Assembly (NCBI RefSeq): GCF_900129795.1
Contig: NZ_FQWW01000002.1
Location: forward strand, 372,001-436,000
Source: Flavobacterium sp. CF108
GTDB lineage: Bacteria > Bacteroidota > Bacteroidia > Flavobacteriales > Flavobacteriaceae
Direction of reading: 5' to 3'
Length of the DNA: 64,000 nucleotides
Positions 7,554-16,788 of this stretch are shown piece by piece; the first letter of the stretch is position 1; every line of letters starts with the position of its first letter. The translations under genes and the position numbers were made by a program. A model generated the notes under the pieces. The model was not told where the DNA came from and searched no databases. It saw only the letters and a program-made list of their open reading frames with translations.

Positions 7554-8261
7554 ATGATAACGATACAAAATTTAACCAAAGTATTTAGAACAGAAGAAGT
7601 TGAAACTGCTGCTTTAAGCGGTATTAATGTAGAAATTAAAAAAGGAGATTTCTTAACGATTATGGGGCCTTCTGGCTGCGGGAAATCAACTTTATTAAAT
7701 ATTATCGGGCTTTTAGACAGTGCTTCTACTGGAAGTTACAAATTGCTGGATCAGGAAATGATTGGTTTAAAAGAAAAAGGAAGAGCTGCTGTTCGTAAAG
7801 AAAACATTGGTTTTATTTTTCAGAATTTCAACTTAATCGATGAACTTTCGGTTTATGATAATATCGAACTGCCTTTGCTTTACAATAATGTAAAAGCATC
7901 AGACAGAAAACAAAAAATAGAAGCTATTGCCGAAAAACTAAATATTTCACATCGTTTGAAACATTTTCCGCAGCAGCTTTCAGGAGGTCAGCAGCAAAGG
8001 GTTGCGGTTGCAAGAGCTTTGGTTAATGACCCTAAAATTATACTTGCCGATGAGCCAACGGGAAATCTGGACAGTAAAAACGGTAATGAGGTAATGGAAC
8101 TTTTAACTGATTTACATGCTAAAGGTGCTACAATTTTGATGGTTACCCACTCTGATTATGATGCTTCTTTTTCGCAAAGAACGATTCATATGAAAGACGG
8201 TGTTATATTCTCTGAAAAATTAAATCAACGAAATGTTGATGTTTTTATGGACGCTAAATAA
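7554..8261 (+). CDS. ABC transporter ATPase, LolD/MacB type
   Basis: The 235-residue nucleotide-binding protein has Walker A GPSGCGKST (about residues 38-46), a Q-loop (FIFQNFNLIDELSV), the ABC signature LSGGQQQRVAVARAL, Walker B KIILADEPTGNLDS and the H-loop (MVTHS). The LSGGQQQRVAVARAL..ADEPTGNLDS pattern is typical of the MacB/LolD/FtsE subfamily, which partners with FtsX-like permeases rather than with classical import systems. It lies between the adaptor gene and the permease gene on the same strand, consistent with one export complex at the inner membrane. Confidence 0.92.
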   Translation: MITIQNLTKVFRTEEVETAALSGINVEIKKGDFLTIMGPSGCGKSTLLNIIGLLDSASTGSYKLLDQEMIGLKEKGRAAVRKENIGFIFQNFNLIDELSVYDNIELPLLYNNVKASDRKQKIEAIAEKLNISHRLKHFPQQLSGGQQQRVAVARALVNDPKIILADEPTGNLDSKNGNEVMELLTDLHAKGATILMVTHSDYDASFSQRTIHMKDGVIFSEKLNQRNVDVFMDAK

Positions 8262-8268
8262 TCGAAAA

Positions 8269-8340
8269 ATGATAAAATTTGTTATTACTGCAATCTTAGT
8301 TCTGGTGGGATTTGTTTGCAAGATTTTTACTCTTCTATAA
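8269..8340 (+). CDS. Possible 23-residue membrane micropeptide
   Basis: An ATG-started frame of 23 codons begins 8 bp after the ATPase stop and encodes one hydrophobic helix, MIKFVITAILVLVGFVCKIF plus three residues. It sits inside an operon for a membrane transporter, where small helper peptides sometimes occur. There is no other evidence that it is translated; it could be chance in AT-rich DNA. Confidence 0.25.
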   Translation: MIKFVITAILVLVGFVCKIFTLL

Positions 8341-8397
8341 AAGGCAAAACCAGCCTTTAGACCAAAAAATAACTAATGTAATTATAAAACTTATACC

Positions 8398-10833
8398 ATG
8401 ATTTTTAACTGGTTTAAAATATTTATTTATCATTTAAGACAAAGCAAATTGTTTTCGCTTTTAAATGTTTTAGGATTAAGCATTGGAGCTGCCAGCGTGA
8501 TTTTTGCCATTTTATATTGGAATAATGAGCACGCTTACGATCAATGGAATCCTGAGAAAGAAAACACATATCAGGTTCTAAACAAAATTGGAATGACTGG
8601 TAATACATGGGCATCAAATTCAATACCTTTTGGAGAAACCTGTAAAGCTACAATTCCTGAAATCGAATCTATTTGTTTTTTCAACAATACCTGGTATGAC
8701 AATGCGCCAATAAAATACGGGAATAAAAAATTAATGGCTGATAAAATCACCGTTGCTGATAATGGCTTTTTTGATGTTTTTCCGTTTCCGATTATACAAG
8801 GTGCTAAAACTGATATTTTAAAAGAAGATAGCAGCGTTGCTATATCTGAAGAAGCTGCAAAATTACTTTTTAAGGATGAAGACCCAATTGGTAAATCAAT
8901 CAATTATAACACTAAATTTTATACTGTAAAGGCTGTTTATCGTTTAATGAGACCATCATCTATTGAGCCGAATTATGTTTTTGGCGGTGTTAGACGTGAA
9001 GGTGACAAAACGAGTTGGGGAAATTTCAATTATGGCCTTATGATAAAAGCCAAAAAAGGAACTGATCCTGTTGCTCTTTTGAAGAAAATGCAGAATGTAA
9101 ATTTTGTCAACAGAACATTAAAAGATGCGAAAGAAAGTGGTCAGACTGTTGAAAAGTTCCTTAAGGAAAATGGCGAAACAATTGTTATAATTGATCAATT
9201 AAAAACGGCTCGTTTACATGGAACAAAATCTTCGCAAGGAACTAATTTTCCTGAAGGTAAGGGTAATTTGCAATTGCTTTATATCATGGTTGGTTTGTCT
9301 ATTTTGATCTTGGTTTTATCATTAGTAAATTATATTAATCTAGCAACAGCATCGGCTATAAAAAGAGCTAAAGAAGTCGGTGTCCGCAAAATTGTAGGTG
9401 CCACTAAAGGTCAGATTATTTCTCAATTTATCTTTGAAACAGCGATAATTGTTGCTCTTGCTATAATTTTTGCTTTAGCAATTGTAGAACTTTCTCTGCC
9501 TTATTACAACACTTTTTTAAAGAAAACTTTGACTATGAATGGCGGTGAATTTTACCTGCAGCTCATTTTGATTTTTGGATTAGTAATCATTCTTGCGGGT
9601 ATATTCCCTGCCATTTATATCTCAAATTTCGAAACATTAAAAGTTTTAAAAGGTAATTTCTCCAGAAGCAAAAGCGGAATCTGGATTCGAAATTCGATGC
9701 TTATTTTTCAATTTGGTATTGCTGCGTTTTTTATCATTGGAGCTTTGATTGTAAATTCTCAGGTAGACTATATGATGAAGAAAGATCTTGGTTTTAGCGG
9801 TGATCAGGTAATTAGAATTCCTTTTAATTATCCGGAACGTAAACAAAGAACAGATAAATATCTTGCAATGAAACAGGAAATCCTTAAAATATCCGGCGTT
9901 CAAAATATCTCTACTTTCGCCGGAACTTTTGGAAACAGTACGAACTCAAGTTCAGGATTTAATCATAATGGTATTATGGTTCAGCCCAGAAATGTTGAAA
10001 TGGATTTCGGTTTTCTTGAAATGATGAAGATTAAAATTGTTCAGGGTCGTGATTTATCTCCGCAATTTGCATCAGACACGGTTAATAATATGCTGATAAA
10101 TGAAACCCTGGTTAAAACTTTGAATCTAAAAAACCCAATAAATACGGTTATAACATCTGGGTTTGGAGACGAAAAACAAGGAAATTTGAAATTAAAAATC
10201 GTGGGGGTTGTAAAAGATTTTCATATTACTGGATTGCAGGATAAGGTACCGCCAATGGTCTTTGTCAATCTTAAAACTTTAAAATGGAATAATTTTAATA
10301 ATGTCTATTTAAAAGTATCTCCAAATAATTTATCTGAAACATTAGATAAATTAAAAATATATTGGGAGAAAAATGTAAATGCTGATTATCCTTTTGATTA
10401 TGAATTTGTAAACAAAGGATTTGCCAAAACTTATGAAGAGCAAGTCAAACAAAAAGGTTTATTTTTTATCCTGAATCTGGTTGTAATTACAATTGCTATT
10501 TTTGGATTGTTTGCTTTGGCATCATTTTCGATGGAAAGAAGATTGAAAGAAATTGCGATTAGAAAAACGCTTGGTGCAGAAACAGATGTTTTGCTGAAAG
10601 AATTATCAAAACAATATATTGTTTTCTGTTTAACAGGATTTGCAATTGGTATAGTTCCTGCTTATATTTTATTGCAAAAATGGCTGGAGGATTTCGCATT
10701 CAGAATTAATGTTTCACCAGTTCCGTTTAGTATTGCGCTTGTTTCGCTGTTAATGCTTACTTTGCTGATTGTTTTGGCAAAAGCGTATCAGGTAACTAAA
10801 ATAGACGTTTTAAAATATTTAAAATACGAATAA
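8398..10833 (+). CDS. FtsX-type ABC transporter permease, MacB-like (large)
   Basis: The 811-residue protein has a first transmembrane helix at about 17-41 (LNVLGLSIGAASVIFAILYW), a periplasmic MacB core domain, a three-helix FtsX unit starting near 295 (IMVGLSILILVLSLVNYINLA) followed by the motif AIKRAKEVGVRKIVGATKGQ, then a second periplasmic domain and a second FtsX unit ending in MERRLKEIAIRKTLGAETDVL. Two such half-units in one chain are usual in Bacteroidota. These permeases work by mechanotransmission with a LolD/MacB ATPase, which is encoded just upstream, together with an adaptor. A terminator hairpin follows at 10859. Role: export of an unknown compound or envelope stress defence. 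Confidence 0.88.
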   Translation: MIFNWFKIFIYHLRQSKLFSLLNVLGLSIGAASVIFAILYWNNEHAYDQWNPEKENTYQVLNKIGMTGNTWASNSIPFGETCKATIPEIESICFFNNTWYDNAPIKYGNKKLMADKITVADNGFFDVFPFPIIQGAKTDILKEDSSVAISEEAAKLLFKDEDPIGKSINYNTKFYTVKAVYRLMRPSSIEPNYVFGGVRREGDKTSWGNFNYGLMIKAKKGTDPVALLKKMQNVNFVNRTLKDAKESGQTVEKFLKENGETIVIIDQLKTARLHGTKSSQGTNFPEGKGNLQLLYIMVGLSILILVLSLVNYINLATASAIKRAKEVGVRKIVGATKGQIISQFIFETAIIVALAIIFALAIVELSLPYYNTFLKKTLTMNGGEFYLQLILIFGLVIILAGIFPAIYISNFETLKVLKGNFSRSKSGIWIRNSMLIFQFGIAAFFIIGALIVNSQVDYMMKKDLGFSGDQVIRIPFNYPERKQRTDKYLAMKQEILKISGVQNISTFAGTFGNSTNSSSGFNHNGIMVQPRNVEMDFGFLEMMKIKIVQGRDLSPQFASDTVNNMLINETLVKTLNLKNPINTVITSGFGDEKQGNLKLKIVGVVKDFHITGLQDKVPPMVFVNLKTLKWNNFNNVYLKVSPNNLSETLDKLKIYWEKNVNADYPFDYEFVNKGFAKTYEEQVKQKGLFFILNLVVITIAIFGLFALASFSMERRLKEIAIRKTLGAETDVLLKELSKQYIVFCLTGFAIGIVPAYILLQKWLEDFAFRINVSPVPFSIALVSLLMLTLLIVLAKAYQVTKIDVLKYLKYE

Positions 10834-10858
10834 GCTTGTAGACCATTTTTTTAAAAGA

Positions 10859-10897
10859 ATCCCCGTCAGATATGAGAATCTTGACGGGGATTTGTTT
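10859..10897 (+). terminator. Rho-independent terminator after efflux operon
   Basis: The arms ATCCCCGTCA (10859-10868) and TGACGGGGAT (10882-10891) form a 10-bp GC-rich stem, followed by TTGTTTTTT. It closes the efflux cluster; the opposite strand has no comparable T-run for the convergent gene. Confidence 0.85.
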
Positions 10898-10898
10898 T

Positions 10899-12518
10899 TT
10901 ATTTTAAGGCAACCGGATTAGAATACAGCATTTTATCTAAGCGTGGATCGCGATCATAAACATCCGGATAAAAACCAATTTCACCATCATCGCTTACCCA
11001 GGCCGTAAAATATCCTATATAAATTGGGATTTTATTTTTGAGCATGCAAGTGGTTTCTTTTTCACCGCTCATGGCCTGATTAATTTTATCAACCGGCCAG
11101 TCTGGATTGTCTTTTAAGATTTCTAATGCCAATTGTTTAGCATCTTTTACATTAATACAGCCATGGCTGAAAATACGTTTTTCAAATTCGAATAAGCTTT
11201 TTGCAGGCGTATCGTGCAGGTAAATATCATTTGGATTTGGGAACATAAATTTCACTAATCCCAAAGAGTTGTCCGGACCTGGTTTTTGTCTTACATGGCC
11301 TCCATTCCATTCCATATTATGATCAGCGAGATAGTTTTTATCTTCGGCTATTTTCAGTTTTAATTCATTTTGAATAATACTTGTTGGAACATACCAATAC
11401 GGACTAAAAACAATTCGGTCGATATTACCGCTAAAAATTACTGTTTCTGTCATTCTTGTTCCCACAAAAACATCCGAAACCAGATCATATTTTCCATTTT
11501 TCACATACACCAATCGAAACGACGGAATATTTACCATTACGTATTCATCAGCTTTTGCCAGTTTGGTCGGAATCCATCTGCAGCGTTCCATATTCAGCAT
11601 AATGGTACGGATTCTGTTTCCAATTGGTTCGTTCATCTGGTCGATTTGTTCTTTTGTAAAAGTATAATTCAGTTTAAGTCCGTATCGTTTTTTATACTTT
11701 AAAACGGCATCCATCATTTCCTGATCATAATATTGACTTTTGGAATTTTCTTTTAAATCACCAACCACAAACAAACGTTCTCTAATTTGCTGAATAACTT
11801 TTCCGCTGTCTAAAGGTTTTAAATCTTTGAAATTTGCTTCATCAATCTCAATTTTTTTCCAAAGTCCGTTTTTTTCGATATTGCGATATCTTTGTAAAAC
11901 ATCCTGAAGTTTATAATATTGTCCAAAAAGAAGGTTTTCATCCTTATTCAATCGGCTTGGATCACCCATTAAAGAATCTAAAATTCGATCGTACGAAATT
12001 GTTTTGGTTGGAAGAAACCAGCCAATTTTTTTCAAAGTCTCTGCATCAACTCCAGAATATACATTACTTGCATAAAATATATACATATTAGACAGCAGAA
12101 GCTCTGTATCTATTTGCGGCAGTTTATTCGAAACATTTTCATTAAAAACATTATCAACCAAGTCCATATAAGGCATTTCGGCATTTATACCTTGCTCTTC
12201 TAAAAGGCCTACTTTGTGATATAGTAAAGATCCAAACTCGCTGACACTTTTATCATCATACCAAATCGTGTTATAAGCTTTCTTTTTATAAAGATCTTCT
12301 ACGTCTTTTTGATATTTTTTTAGTTTGGGGTACTTTGAATAAAAGCTGTTTATTGAAGCGGCATCAATTGTGCCTAAAACAAATTTATTTTTGAATTTAA
12401 AAATGTTTTCAAACTCAGAATTTTCATTTTTAATTTTCGATTTATGGCTTGCAGCATTAATAGAAAACATTAAAAAACTACAAGCAGCAATTACAGTAAG
12501 AGAAGTAAAATTTCGCAT
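10899..12518 (-). CDS. L,D-transpeptidase (YkuD family), secreted
   Basis: The 539-residue protein starts with a signal peptide (MRNFTSLTVIAACSFLMFSINAA style, basic then hydrophobic). The long N-terminal half includes a peptidoglycan-binding-like segment (YYDQEMMDAVLKYKKRYGL), and the YkuD catalytic domain is in the C-terminal part. The active-site motif FSHGCINV is present with the catalytic Cys at residue 454 and the His two residues earlier. Family knowledge: these enzymes act in the periplasm and make 3-3 crosslinks in peptidoglycan or attach proteins to it. The architecture matches the large LdtD/YcbB-like group. It stands alone on its strand, facing the efflux operon. Confidence 0.88.
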   Translation of the reverse strand: MRNFTSLTVIAACSFLMFSINAASHKSKIKNENSEFENIFKFKNKFVLGTIDAASINSFYSKYPKLKKYQKDVEDLYKKKAYNTIWYDDKSVSEFGSLLYHKVGLLEEQGINAEMPYMDLVDNVFNENVSNKLPQIDTELLLSNMYIFYASNVYSGVDAETLKKIGWFLPTKTISYDRILDSLMGDPSRLNKDENLLFGQYYKLQDVLQRYRNIEKNGLWKKIEIDEANFKDLKPLDSGKVIQQIRERLFVVGDLKENSKSQYYDQEMMDAVLKYKKRYGLKLNYTFTKEQIDQMNEPIGNRIRTIMLNMERCRWIPTKLAKADEYVMVNIPSFRLVYVKNGKYDLVSDVFVGTRMTETVIFSGNIDRIVFSPYWYVPTSIIQNELKLKIAEDKNYLADHNMEWNGGHVRQKPGPDNSLGLVKFMFPNPNDIYLHDTPAKSLFEFEKRIFSHGCINVKDAKQLALEILKDNPDWPVDKINQAMSGEKETTCMLKNKIPIYIGYFTAWVSDDGEIGFYPDVYDRDPRLDKMLYSNPVALK

Positions 12519-12936
12519 ATTTTTAAGGTTTAAATTTTTAAAATAAAAATCATTTCAAAAAATATCGAAAACTCATAACGAAGCTCCAAAAATAAGTTTT
12601 CATACTTTTTTGTACTATTTTGAAATCTTAGATTTAAGGCACTCAAATTTAATCAAGATATTTGACAATTCTTACATTTACTGCTGTAAATTTCATACAT
12701 ATTTTATCAGTTATAATTATAAAAAACCATTACAGGATAAGGTTTGAAAACATATTTTCAAATTTTAATGATTTTAAAAAATCCGCATTCATCATTTTGA
12801 CTAATCTCAATATCAATAAATACAATTTAAAAGAGTTTAAATCCGAACTTAATCTGTTATCTTTGCAGTCTGAAATCAGTTTAAATTAATATAGAATTTT
12901 AAATCGATTTCTTTCCATACATAATAGCACAATAAA
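12519..12936. other. Intergenic region between divergent ldt-like and mrp genes
   Basis: About 420 AT-rich bases separate the two divergent genes. A -7 like TATCTTTG stands at 12858-12865 on the plus strand in front of mrp, without a clear -33 partner. A 75-codon TTG-started frame at 12662-12889 is present, but its composition (Asn, Ile, Phe, Lys) looks like translated AT-rich spacer. No repeat, RNA gene or terminator was recognised. Confidence 0.5.
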
Positions 12937-14067
12937 ATGAAATTAGATAGAAAAGAAATTCTTAAAGCTTTAGAAACAATCACTATAGCGGGAGAAGGTA
13001 AAAATATGGTCGAAAGCGGTGCGGTTGCTAACGTACTTACTTTTGGCGACGAAGTTGTTGTTGATTTAGTATTGCATACGCCAGCAATGCATATCAAAAA
13101 AAGAGCTGAAGATGATATTAAAAAAACGATTCACGAATTAATATCTGCCGATGCTAAAATTAAAGTAAATATTAAAGTTGAAACTCCGGAGAAAGCCGAA
13201 ATTAAAGGCCGTGCTATTCCGGGAATTAAAAATATTATTGCAGTTGCTTCTGGAAAAGGAGGAGTTGGTAAATCGACTGTTACTGCAAATCTTGCCGTTA
13301 CGCTTGCAAAAATGGGTTTTAAAGTTGGAGTTTTAGATGCCGATATTTACGGTCCTTCTATGCCAATTATGTTTGATGTTGAAAATGAAAAACCGGTTTC
13401 GATTACGGTTGACGGAAAATCGAAAATGAAACCAATTGAAAGCTACGAAATTAAAATGCTTTCTATTGGATTTTTTACAGCACCTAGCCAGGCAGTAATC
13501 TGGAGAGGACCAATGGCTGCAAAAGCATTAAACCAAATGATTTTTGATGCAGACTGGGGAGAATTAGATTTTATGCTTCTTGATTTACCTCCGGGAACTG
13601 GAGATATTCACCTTTCTATCATGCAGTCTTTACCAATTACGGGAGCTGTTGTAGTAAGTACACCGCAAGCTGTAGCTCTTGCCGATGCTAAAAAAGGAGT
13701 TGCGATGTTTATGCAGGATAACATTAATGTTCCTGTTTTGGGAATTATCGAAAACATGGCTTATTTTACACCAGAAGAATTGCCAAACAATAAATATTAT
13801 ATCTTTGGACAAGAAGGAGCAAAAAATCTTGCAGCAGATTTAGATGTTCCATTTTTAGGAGAAGTTCCAATTGTACAGTCTATTCGTGAAGCAGGAGATT
13901 ATGGACGTCCTGCAGCTTTACAGACAGCATCGCCAATTGAAGCTGTTTTTGAAGAAATCACCAGAAACGTAGTTCAGGAAGTAGTAAACAGAAACGAAAG
14001 TCTTCCTGCTACCGAAGCCATTAAAATTACAACAATGGCAGGCTGCTCTGCAGTTAAAAAAAATTAA
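12937..14067 (+). CDS. mrp: Mrp/NBP35-family iron-sulfur carrier ATPase
   Basis: The 376-residue protein joins an N-terminal MIP18/DUF59 domain (about 1-85) to a ParA-like P-loop ATPase with the deviant Walker A ASGKGGVGKS near 105-113 and DADIYGPS, LPPGTGD and ENMAYF motifs. Mrp/ApbC proteins load Fe-S clusters onto target proteins. The family usually has a CxxC pair after ENM.YF for the bridging cluster; here that segment reads ENMAYFTPEELPNNKYYIF and has no cysteine, leaving only one Cys near the C-terminus. The gene is followed after 74 bp by a NifU-like scaffold gene, so an Fe-S role is still likely. The missing cysteines appear to be a lineage feature rather than damage. Confidence 0.9.
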   Translation: MKLDRKEILKALETITIAGEGKNMVESGAVANVLTFGDEVVVDLVLHTPAMHIKKRAEDDIKKTIHELISADAKIKVNIKVETPEKAEIKGRAIPGIKNIIAVASGKGGVGKSTVTANLAVTLAKMGFKVGVLDADIYGPSMPIMFDVENEKPVSITVDGKSKMKPIESYEIKMLSIGFFTAPSQAVIWRGPMAAKALNQMIFDADWGELDFMLLDLPPGTGDIHLSIMQSLPITGAVVVSTPQAVALADAKKGVAMFMQDNINVPVLGIIENMAYFTPEELPNNKYYIFGQEGAKNLAADLDVPFLGEVPIVQSIREAGDYGRPAALQTASPIEAVFEEITRNVVQEVVNRNESLPATEAIKITTMAGCSAVKKN

Positions 14068-14141
14068 ATAATTAGAAATGAGATCATACGACAATTAGAT
14101 AATTATCTAATTGACACATTTTCACAATTGACACATTAATT

Positions 14142-14381
14142 ATGACAACAGAAGAATTAACAAATAATGTTTTATTGGCCTTAGACGAAATCAGGCCATT
14201 CTTAAAGTCTGATGGCGGAGATATTTCGCTAATATCTATAGACGAGGATAAACATGTAAAAGTTCGTCTAGAGGGCGCTTGCTTAAGCTGCAGCGTAAAC
14301 CAAATGACACTTAAAGCCGGAGTAGAAACTACGATAAAAAAATATGCGCCACAAATTGAAACTGTGGTAAATATTATGTAG
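14142..14381 (+). CDS. NifU C-terminal-domain (Nfu-type) Fe-S scaffold protein
   Basis: The 79-residue protein is a complete stand-alone NifU C-terminal domain: IRPFLKSDGGDISL at the start, then the cluster-binding CxxC in GACLSCSVNQMTLKAGVE (Cys46-Leu-Ser-Cys49). Nfu proteins carry a [4Fe-4S] cluster between two monomers and deliver it to targets. It follows the mrp gene on the same strand, so the two probably act together in cluster delivery in the cytoplasm. Confidence 0.92.
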   Translation: MTTEELTNNVLLALDEIRPFLKSDGGDISLISIDEDKHVKVRLEGACLSCSVNQMTLKAGVETTIKKYAPQIETVVNIM

Positions 14382-14564
14382 TAAAAAACGCTATTTAGCC
14401 TGCTGTTTTTGATTTATTGAATTAACAAGAATAATAGGCCTTTAAGTGTAAAGATTTGTAAAATCTCAATAAAACAACTCAATTGTTGCGATTTTTTGAG
14501 GATTTCATAAAAAACAATATAAAGATTTAAGAGTTTTAGTTAACTATTTGTTGCATTTTTAACT

Positions 14565-14572
14565 TAAATTTG
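14565..14572 (+). promoter_or_regulatory. Bacteroidota -7 element before the secreted protein gene
   Basis: TAAATTTG matches TAnnTTTG, 26 bp upstream of the ATG at 14599. A TTTG at 14547-14550 is only 14 bp upstream, shorter than the usual spacing, so the -33 part is uncertain. Confidence 0.45.
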
Positions 14573-14598
14573 TGACATAACCCTTAATCTTATATTTT

Positions 14599-15078
14599 AT
14601 GAAGAAATTTTACACTCTATTTTTGTTAGTGTTTTTTGTGTCAGGCATTTATGCGCAAAATAAAACAGTTGTTGTTGACAAAGCTTGGATAAGCGAAGCC
14701 GAAGAATGGTCAGATTTTACATATTCAGGTAAAATTGTATTTTCAATTAACCCTGCTGATGCACCTGGAACTTTAAGTATTGGGAATTATGATTTCTTAT
14801 ACGATTTTGTTGATGGAAAAGGAAAATTTGCAAATAAAGCTACATACAGCTCAGCACAGTTTTCTAATCCAAGAAAGGTTTCTGCAACGACAGACAAACA
14901 AGGAGTTTTAAACTCTACTTACGAAGGCACATTAATTTTTCAATCTGACAGAGATTATTATTCAGTAGTTGCTGTTATTACAATTCTTGAGAAAAGCGAT
15001 ACTATTTTAGGCGTAAAAATGCGTCTTAAAGAGAGCAACGGAAAAGAATACGCTTTTAGTACAAAACCTACGAGTTAG
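14599..15078 (+). CDS. Secreted protein of unknown function
   Basis: The 159-residue protein has a clear signal peptide (MKKFYTLFLLVFFVSGIYAQ, cleavage after Ala-Gln region). The mature part is rich in alternating hydrophobic and polar residues (VVVDKAWISEAEEWSDFTYSGKIVFSI), suggesting a beta-rich periplasmic or surface domain. I recognise no family. It lies between a NifU-like gene and a ferredoxin gene on the same strand, but has its own -7 element, so it need not share their function. Confidence 0.65.
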   Translation: MKKFYTLFLLVFFVSGIYAQNKTVVVDKAWISEAEEWSDFTYSGKIVFSINPADAPGTLSIGNYDFLYDFVDGKGKFANKATYSSAQFSNPRKVSATTDKQGVLNSTYEGTLIFQSDRDYYSVVAVITILEKSDTILGVKMRLKESNGKEYAFSTKPTS

Positions 15079-15135
15079 TATAAATACGAGGATTTTTTCA
15101 CGTTATAAAATCCTACCAATAAATTCCCATAATAA

Positions 15136-15453
15136 ATGGATGTATTAATAAAGATTAAAGATCGAGAAGGAGTTATACACGAATTACAGGCTCCGACTGA
15201 TATGGCAATGAATATAATGGAGTTATGCAAAGCATACGAACTTCCTGTTGAAGGAACCTGCGGAGGAATGGCCATGTGTGCTTCCTGCCAGTGTTATGTT
15301 CTAAATGATGTTGCATTACCAGAAATGGGAGATGAAGAAGAGGCTATGCTTTCGGAAGCGTTTTATGTTAAATCTAATAGCCGTTTAGGCTGTCAGATCC
15401 CAATTACTGAAGAATTAGAAGGACTCGAATTAGAACTGGCTCCGGAATATTAA
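15136..15453 (+). CDS. [2Fe-2S] plant/adrenodoxin-type ferredoxin
   Basis: The 105-residue protein has the ferredoxin cluster ligands Cys42, Cys48 and Cys51 in EGTCGGMAMCASC, with the fourth at Cys86 (SRLGCQIPI). The spacing C-x5-C-x2-C matches adrenodoxin/ISC-type [2Fe-2S] ferredoxins. It serves as a small cytoplasmic electron carrier; partners here may be Fe-S cluster assembly steps or a hydroxylase. An extra Cys53 follows the third ligand. Terminator hairpins follow. Confidence 0.9.
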   Translation: MDVLIKIKDREGVIHELQAPTDMAMNIMELCKAYELPVEGTCGGMAMCASCQCYVLNDVALPEMGDEEEAMLSEAFYVKSNSRLGCQIPITEELEGLELELAPEY

Positions 15454-15461
15454 AAAATACA

Positions 15462-15493
15462 AAAGCGAGAATCAAATAGTTCTCGCTTTTTTT
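15462..15493 (+). terminator. Terminator after the ferredoxin gene
   Basis: The arms AAAGCGAGAA (15462-15471) and TTCTCGCTTT (15480-15489) form a 10-bp stem with an 8-nt loop, followed by a run of T. Confidence 0.85.
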
Positions 15494-15506
15494 ATCGTTA
15501 CGATTT

Positions 15507-15539
15507 AAACCCGACAGGTTTTAAAAACCTGTCGGGTTT
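15507..15539. repeat. Palindrome of the ACCCGACAGGTTT family
   Basis: The arms AAACCCGACAGGTTT and AAACCTGTCGGGTTT are separated by only three bases. A diverged copy lies at 39510-39540 behind leuD. The family is found as intergenic palindromes and may also act as terminators. Confidence 0.7.
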
Positions 15540-15569
15540 CTGTTTTCGATACACAAATAGAAGGCATCA

Positions 15570-15611
15570 AAAAAGCCGTAATTACATTGCTGCAATTACG
15601 GCTTTTTCTTT
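15570..15611. terminator. Bidirectional terminator between ferredoxin and asd
   Basis: AAAAAGCCGTAATT (15570-15583) pairs with AATTACGGCTTTTT (15594-15607). A-runs and T-runs on both sides make it suitable for both strands; it is most useful for asd, which ends at 15637 on the minus strand. Confidence 0.85.
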
Positions 15612-15636
15612 ATAACAATTTTCTTTAATCTCTAGT

Positions 15637-16626
15637 TTATACCAAACCTGCTGCGATTAAATATTCAGCAATTTGAATCGTGTTTGTTGCAGCACCTTTT
15701 CTTAAGTTATCAGCAACGATCCATAAGTTTAATGTATTTGGCTGGCTTTCGTCACGACGGATTCTTCCAACAAATACATCATTTTTACCTTCTGCATATA
15801 ATGGCATTGGGTATGTGAATGTGTCTAAATTATCCTGCACTACTACTCCATCAGTATTGTGTAAAATTTCACGAACTTCATTTACTTCAAAATCATTTGT
15901 AAACTCAACATTTACCGCTTCGCTATGTCCGCCTACAACCGGTACACGAACTGCCGTAGCCGTAACTCTAATAGTGTTATCACCAAGAATTTTTTGAGTT
16001 TCACGCACTAATTTCATTTCTTCTTTAGTGTATCCGTTATCTTCAAAACTGTCGCAGTGTGGAATTGCATTTCTGTGAATTGGATATTTGTAAGCCATAT
16101 CACCCTGAATTCCTGCGTACTCATTTTCTAATTGTTTCACCGCTTTTACACCAGTTCCTGTAATAGATTGGTAAGTAGAAACGATGATTCTTTTAATGTT
16201 GTATTTTTTATGCAAAGGAGCCAAAGCCAATACCATTTGAATAGTTGAGCAGTTTGGGTTTGCAATAATTTTATCTTCTTTTGTTAATACAGATGCATTG
16301 ATTTCTGGAACTACTAATTTCTTAGTTGGGTCCATTCTCCATGCAGATGAGTTATCAATAACAGTTGTTCCGGCTGCAGCAAATTTTGGAGCCCATTCTA
16401 ATGATGTATCACCACCTGCAGAGAAAACTGCGATATCAGCTTTCATATCTACAGCAGTCTGTAAACCAACAACTTTATATTTTGTTCCTTTATATTCAAT
16501 TTCTTTTCCTACTGATCTTTCAGATGCAACAGGGATTAATTCTGTAACAGGAAAATTTCTTTCTGCTAAAACTTTAAGCATTACTTCGCCAACCATTCCG
16601 GTAGCACCTACAACTGCAATTCTCAT
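15637..16626 (-). CDS. asd: Aspartate-semialdehyde dehydrogenase
   Basis: The 329-residue enzyme has the NADP-binding GATGMVGEVML at residues 7-18, the catalytic Cys126 in NPNCSTIQ, and the substrate region GGHSEAVNVEF. It reduces beta-aspartyl phosphate to aspartate semialdehyde, the branch point for lysine/diaminopimelate, threonine and methionine. Length and motifs fit the bacterial class. It appears to be a single-gene unit closed by the terminator at 15570. Confidence 0.95.
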   Translation of the reverse strand: MRIAVVGATGMVGEVMLKVLAERNFPVTELIPVASERSVGKEIEYKGTKYKVVGLQTAVDMKADIAVFSAGGDTSLEWAPKFAAAGTTVIDNSSAWRMDPTKKLVVPEINASVLTKEDKIIANPNCSTIQMVLALAPLHKKYNIKRIIVSTYQSITGTGVKAVKQLENEYAGIQGDMAYKYPIHRNAIPHCDSFEDNGYTKEEMKLVRETQKILGDNTIRVTATAVRVPVVGGHSEAVNVEFTNDFEVNEVREILHNTDGVVVQDNLDTFTYPMPLYAEGKNDVFVGRIRRDESQPNTLNLWIVADNLRKGAATNTIQIAEYLIAAGLV

Positions 16627-16788
16627 TATTTATATTTTTAAATAGCTATTAATCTAATTTTACTCTGCAAAAATAGTTATAATAGAAACGAAAACAATAC
16701 GCTTCACAAAAAATAACAAAATGTTATAAATTAAACAAAGTGTTTCGTCTAATTTGAAGACTTACCTTAATTAACTCCTAAATACCCA

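Noticed and set aside
12662..12889. 75-codon TTG-started frame between ldt-like gene and mrp
   Set aside because: Composition is that of translated AT-rich spacer, no recognisable motif, and the region should hold the mrp promoter.
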